Below, in pieces: positions 4,684-7,668 of a DNA stretch of 7,668 bases. The translations under genes were made by a program, and so were the position numbers. The stretch's first letter is position 1. The number at the start of each line of letters is the position of its first letter. The DNA comes from VRUE01 sp050258095 (GTDB taxonomy: Bacteria > Actinomycetota > Thermoleophilia > Solirubrobacterales > 70-9): contig JBLMYD010000101.1 of assembly GCA_050258095.1 (NCBI GenBank), positions 1 through 7,668 on the forward strand, written 5' to 3'. Below the pieces are notes generated by a model, which searched no databases, was not told where the DNA came from, and saw nothing but the letters and a program-made list of their open reading frames with translations.

Positions 4684-5170
4684 GCTCGATATCCCGGGCA
4701 TTCTCTCGGCGCTTGTGGAGGAGGGCGTCGAATTCCTTCTCATCGGGGGCGTTGCGGTCGGCTTTCACGGCTTCATCCGCGGGACGAAGGACGTCGACGT
4801 CGTCCCCGCGCCCGATCCCGAGAACCTTTCGAGGCTCGCTCGGGCGCTCAAGAAACTCGACGCCCAGGTCGAGGGGGCAGACGAGTTCAAAGACGACGAG
4901 CTTCCGGATCCGCTTGACCCCGAGGTCCTCGCACTGGGCGGCAACTGGGTGCTGATCACCCGACTCGGGCGCTTCGACGTCATGCAGTGGATTGGCGACG
5001 ATGCGCTATGGGAAAAGCTCTCGCCCAACGCGGTCGAGGCTGAGATCAGCGGTGGTCTCACTCTCAAGGTTGTGGACTACGATGGGCTCGTTGCCCTCAA
5101 GGAACAGGCGGGCCGACCGCAGGACCTGATCGACCTGGAACGCCTGCGGGAGGTCCGCAGCGAGGGATGA
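4673..5170 (+). CDS. Nucleotidyltransferase-fold protein (AbiEii/MNT-like), possible toxin of a TA-like pair
   Basis: 165 residues from GTG 4673; the first internal Met is at 104, too late to be a start. The N-terminus has the nucleotidyltransferase core: a short helix, LLIGGVAVGFHG (22-33, containing the GG signature), RGTKDVDVV (36-44, metal-binding D40 and D42 of the DxD), and a likely third carboxylate at D102 in GRFDVM. The C-terminus ends in GRPQDLIDLERL (147-158), the 'KDLxDLxxL' end typical of small stand-alone enzymes of this fold. Relatives act as AbiEii or MNT-type toxins/antitoxins that transfer nucleotides to tRNA or protein, or as aminoglycoside-type transferases; this protein's target is unknown. 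Its start lies inside the upstream small gene, so it is probably translated by coupling. It faces the membrane-protein gene across a 40-bp gap with only weak GC-rich symmetry and no clear terminator. Confidence 0.82.
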   Translation: MAPELDIPGILSALVEEGVEFLLIGGVAVGFHGFIRGTKDVDVVPAPDPENLSRLARALKKLDAQVEGADEFKDDELPDPLDPEVLALGGNWVLITRLGRFDVMQWIGDDALWEKLSPNAVEAEISGGLTLKVVDYDGLVALKEQAGRPQDLIDLERLREVRSEG

Positions 5171-5210
5171 GCTGAGAGCGGCGTCGTCTCCTCCGCCCGC
5201 GGGGGGTCGG

Positions 5211-5780
5211 TCAGCGTTCGGCCAGGCGCAGCAGCGGCAGGACGAGGGCGCCGATCCCGTAGAGGACCGCGGTGACCCCGAGCTGCTCGAGCCTGACGTT
5301 GTCGCCATTGCCCTGGATTCCGGCGACCACGGTGATCGTGAGAGCCCAGAGCATCACCACGGTGCCGGCACGGACGAGCTTTACCCGATCGGGATGGTTG
5401 TCGTCATGGCCGGCGAGCAACCCTGACGTGTTGCCCAGCGCGAGGGTGGCGATCAGCGAGTACCAGGTCGCTTTTGCGGCATCCGAGGTGGAGAGCACGG
5501 AGTGTCCCCAAATCAGGTTGGCGGACGTCAGGAGCGAGACCAGGCTCGCGAGGATCGTCAGGTAGCCGACAACCGCGATCCCCGGCTGGCGATCGATCAG
5601 GTTGATCCCGGCGGCCGCCGCGAGGCTGACGAACGCGATCGCCATCGCCGTGCCGAATGCTCTGGCGCTGTCCTTGTCGGCCGATCCCGAGGTGAGGATC
5701 ACGACGATCAGGATCGCCGCCCCAACGCACAGCGCTGCAATGCCTATTCGGGCAAGTCCCGGTGTCTGAGCGTCGGACAC
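5211..5780 (-). CDS. Predicted six-helix integral membrane protein of unknown function
   Basis: 189 residues, no family recognised. Hydrophobic segments at about 11-30, 40-62, 67-90, 103-123, 136-156 and 167-185 predict six membrane helices with short loops. A charged loop, HDDNHPDRVK (125-134), separates helices 4 and 5. No catalytic or transport signature is visible. The start is GTG at 5778-5780; the next possible start is a GTG inside the first helix, so the long form is preferred. No Shine-Dalgarno is visible. The gene begins 10 bases after the nrdJ stop on the same strand, and its start codon lies inside a strong hairpin that also contains that stop, so expression probably depends on nrdJ translation. 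Several codons are less GC-biased than nrdJ. A link to DNA precursor synthesis is not implied by anything but position. Confidence 0.75.
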   Translation of the reverse strand: MSDAQTPGLARIGIAALCVGAAILIVVILTSGSADKDSARAFGTAMAIAFVSLAAAAGINLIDRQPGIAVVGYLTILASLVSLLTSANLIWGHSVLSTSDAAKATWYSLIATLALGNTSGLLAGHDDNHPDRVKLVRAGTVVMLWALTITVVAGIQGNGDNVRLEQLGVTAVLYGIGALVLPLLRLAER

Positions 5781-5807
5781 CGGCTGCGGCTCAGCCGCAG
5801 CCGGTGT
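5777..5807 (-). promoter_or_regulatory. Perfect 14-bp hairpin joining the nrdJ stop and the downstream GTG start
   Basis: Bases 5777-5790 (ACACCGGCTGCGGC) are the exact reverse complement of 5794-5807, with a 3-base loop at 5791-5793. On the coding (minus) strand the loop is the TGA stop of nrdJ. The ascending arm encodes its last residues (TGCG). The descending arm contains GTG 5780-5778, the start of the membrane protein. No U-tract follows (CCGACGC), so it is not a classical intrinsic terminator. It could couple translation of the two genes, attenuate the second, protect a 3' end, or act as a U-less terminator. The structure is seen; the role is inferred. Confidence 0.6.
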
Positions 5808-7668
5808 TGTTGCCGCAGGACGAGCACGTGTAGCAGGAGCCCGTGCGCTGCATCATGCCGCCGCACTGCTCGCAGGCGGGGCCGAGGTCGAGGCCCGACA
5901 TCTTGGCCGGGATGACCGGGGGCGCCGCCGTGAAGGCCGAGGCGGGGACGGCCTCGCCGCCGCTCGCCTTCGCCTTCTCCGCCCCGTTGCCGCCGTTGGC
6001 GTGGCCGTTGGTGGCCGGGCCTTCCTCGATCGGCAGGGTCTGCTGGGCTTCCCGCTGCGCCCGCACCTCGGCGGTGAGGATCCCGAGATCCTCCAGCGTC
6101 TCGGTGTCCTCGATGAAGCGGCTCGCCACCCAGCGCATGATGTAGTCGGGCATCGACTTGGCGAAGGGGATCTCCGGGTTGCCGGTGATGCCCTCCGGCT
6201 CGAAGCGCATGTAGCTGAACTTGCGCACGAAGGTCTCCAGCGGCACCCCGTACTGCAGGCCGATCGAGATTGCCGTCGCGAAGGCGTTGAGCAGCCCGCG
6301 CATCGTCGAGCCCTCCTTGCCGATGTCGGTGAGGAAGATCTCGCCGACCGAGCCATCCTCGTACTTGCCGGCGGTGATGTAGCCCTCGTGACCGCCGATC
6401 GAGAACTTGTGGGTGATCGATTCGCGCGTCTTCGGCATCTTCTTGCGCACGGGCTCGACCGCCGCCGGCGCCTCGGCCTCCTTCTCCTCCTGGGCGTCGG
6501 TGCGCAGCGCCTGCGCCGTCTTCGAGCCGTCGCGGTAGATCGCCAGCGCCTTCAGGCCGCCCTTCCAGCCGCGCGTGTAGGCGTCGGCGATGTCCGCGAC
6601 CGTGGCCGACTGCGGCAGGTTGACCGTCTTCGAGATCGCCCCCGAGATGAAGGGCTGGGTCGCCGCCATCATGTCGATGTGGCCGGTGTGCGAGATCGCT
6701 CGCTCGCCGACCGCGACGTCGAAGACCGGCAGGTGCTCGTCCTTCAGTCCCGGCGCGCCGATGATCGTCCCGTTCTCGGCGATGTAGGCGTCGATCTGGT
6801 CGACCTCGGCCTCCGTGTAGCCGAGCGTGCGCAGCGCCAGCGGCACCGACTTGTTGACGATCGTCATCTGCCCGCCGCCGACCAGCTCCTTGAACTTGAC
6901 CAGCGAGAAGTCGGGCTCGATCCCGGTCGTGTCGCAGTCCATCAGGAAGCTGATCGTCCCGGTCGGGGCCAGCACCGTCGCCTGCGCGTTGCGGTAGCCG
7001 TGCTCCTCGCCGAGCTCGACCGCCTCGTCCCAGGCGTGCCGGGCGGCCTCGAGCAGGTCCGCCTTGATCCCGCTCGGATCGACGTCGTAGGCGGCGTCGC
7101 GGTGCATCCGCATCACGCCGTTGTGGGCCTCGCGGTTCTTGTCGTACTCGTCGTAGGGCCCGGTCGCGCCGGCGGCGATCAGCGCCGACTGCCGGTAGGC
7201 GCGCCCGGTCATCAGCGCCGTGATCGCGGCCGCAACGTTGCGGCCCTCGTCTGAGTCGTAGGGCAGGCCGTCGGACATCAGCAGCGCGCCGAGGTTGGCG
7301 TAGCCGAGCCCGAGCTGGCGGAAGCGGTTGGCGTTCTCGCCGATCTCCTCCGTCGGGTAGCTGGAGCAGCCGACGATGATCTCCTGGGCGAGGAAGACGA
7401 TGTCGACGGCGTGCTCGAAGTCCTCGACGTCGAAGGACCCGTCCTCGCGGCGGAACTTCATCAGGTTGAGCGAGGCCAGGTTGCAGGCCGAGTCGTCGAC
7501 GTGCATGTACTCGGAGCAGGGGTTGGAGGCGTTGATCCGCCCGGACTCCGGGCAGGTGTGCCAGCGGTTGATGATCGTGTCGTACTGGACCCCGGGGTCG
7601 GCGCAGCGCCAGGCGGCGTCGGCGATCTCATTCATCAGCTCGCGCGCCGGCAGCGTCCTCGTCGTCTC
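5791..7668 (-). CDS. nrdJ: Vitamin B12-dependent (class II) ribonucleoside-diphosphate reductase, C-terminal part
   Basis: The frame is open to the right edge; 625 residues are visible and the N-terminus is missing. Class II enzymes reduce ribonucleotides to deoxyribonucleotides using adenosylcobalamin to make the thiyl radical. Numbering from the Met at 7635: NPCSE (38-42) holds the catalytic C40 and E42, and CNLASLNL (51-58) follows. Other conserved blocks are LAPTGTISFLMDCDTTGIEPDF, PFISGAISKTVNLP and RFEPEGITGNPEIPFAKS, the last in a C-terminal TSCPD-type domain. A flexible Ala/Gly/Glu linker leads to a cysteine-rich tail: C588, C591, C601, C604, C607 and C613, zinc-ribbon-like and ending CSSCGNNTGCG, which is expected to pass reducing equivalents to the active site. 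This domain order marks NrdJ rather than class I NrdA/NrdE. The stop is at 5791-5793, in the loop of a 14-bp hairpin. No intein or frameshift appears in the visible part. Confidence 0.96.
   Translation of the reverse strand, partial: ETTRTLPARELMNEIADAAWRCADPGVQYDTIINRWHTCPESGRINASNPCSEYMHVDDSACNLASLNLMKFRREDGSFDVEDFEHAVDIVFLAQEIIVGCSSYPTEEIGENANRFRQLGLGYANLGALLMSDGLPYDSDEGRNVAAAITALMTGRAYRQSALIAAGATGPYDEYDKNREAHNGVMRMHRDAAYDVDPSGIKADLLEAARHAWDEAVELGEEHGYRNAQATVLAPTGTISFLMDCDTTGIEPDFSLVKFKELVGGGQMTIVNKSVPLALRTLGYTEAEVDQIDAYIAENGTIIGAPGLKDEHLPVFDVAVGERAISHTGHIDMMAATQPFISGAISKTVNLPQSATVADIADAYTRGWKGGLKALAIYRDGSKTAQALRTDAQEEKEAEAPAAVEPVRKKMPKTRESITHKFSIGGHEGYITAGKYEDGSVGEIFLTDIGKEGSTMRGLLNAFATAISIGLQYGVPLETFVRKFSYMRFEPEGITGNPEIPFAKSMPDYIMRWVASRFIEDTETLEDLGILTAEVRAQREAQQTLPIEEGPATNGHANGGNGAEKAKASGGEAVPASAFTAAPPVIPAKMSGLDLGPACEQCGGMMQRTGSCYTCSSCGNNTGCG

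Noticed and set aside
5171..5210. GC-rich stretch between the convergent nucleotidyltransferase and membrane-protein genes as a terminator
   Set aside because: Only short symmetries (CCCGCGGG; GCTGA...TCAGC) are present, with no good stem-loop or U-tract.
6001..7254. 417-codon open frame antisense to nrdJ
   Set aside because: It lies opposite strongly conserved NrdJ sequence, is Arg/Leu/Asp-rich, and shows no recognisable domain or start signal.

Overview
The window is high-GC DNA, roughly 70% or more in most genes. It carries a cobalamin-dependent (class II) ribonucleotide reductase, an actinobacterial-looking cytochrome P450, an IS110-type transposase end, and several genes without Shine-Dalgarno sequences but with TANNNT boxes close to the start codon. 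This suggests a soil or environmental actinomycete (Actinomycetota), perhaps Thermoleophilia/Solirubrobacterales. The phylum is a fair inference; the class is a guess.

Layout. Positions 1-~119 hold the last 34 codons of an IS110-type transposase and the probable end of its element. This abuts the stop codon of a minus-strand pair: an alpha/beta-hydrolase of the hormone-sensitive-lipase (HSL) family (2006->951), then a HAD-IIA phosphatase (911->117). A divergent plus-strand cytochrome P450 (2088-3434) shares an 81-bp control region with the hydrolase. In it lies a near-perfect CRP-type palindrome (GGTGA-N6-TCACA, 2034-2049), flanked symmetrically by two TAGCCT -10-like boxes. This looks like a small, jointly regulated oxidation/ester-hydrolysis/dephosphorylation unit; its substrate cannot be told.

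Positions 3427-5170 look like an accessory block of two divergent two-gene units around a 118-bp, lower-GC promoter region (4392-4509). Leftward are a Phd/YefM-like antitoxin-type protein (4391->3981) and, overlapping by GTGA, an unrecognised 185-residue protein (3984->3427). Rightward are a 57-residue protein (4510-4683) and, overlapping by 11 bp, a nucleotidyltransferase-fold protein (4673-5170). Both have the size, coupling and order of toxin-antitoxin-like modules. The promoter region contains an 11-bp palindrome suited to an operator. It also contains a 22-bp exact direct copy of part of the P450 coding sequence, kept in the same reading frame and flanked by weaker P450-like similarity. 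The leftward unit ends by overlapping the P450 stop by 8 bp, tail to tail.

Positions 5211-7668 hold the C-terminal part of nrdJ (minus strand, entering from the right edge) and a downstream six-helix membrane protein. A perfect 14-bp inverted repeat is centred on the nrdJ stop codon, and its distal arm contains the GTG start of the membrane protein. This suggests translational coupling or attenuation between the two genes.

No tRNA, rRNA, CRISPR array or riboswitch was seen. The best candidates for something undescribed are the paired TA-like modules with their shared operator and P450-derived repeat, and the nrdJ stop/start hairpin.
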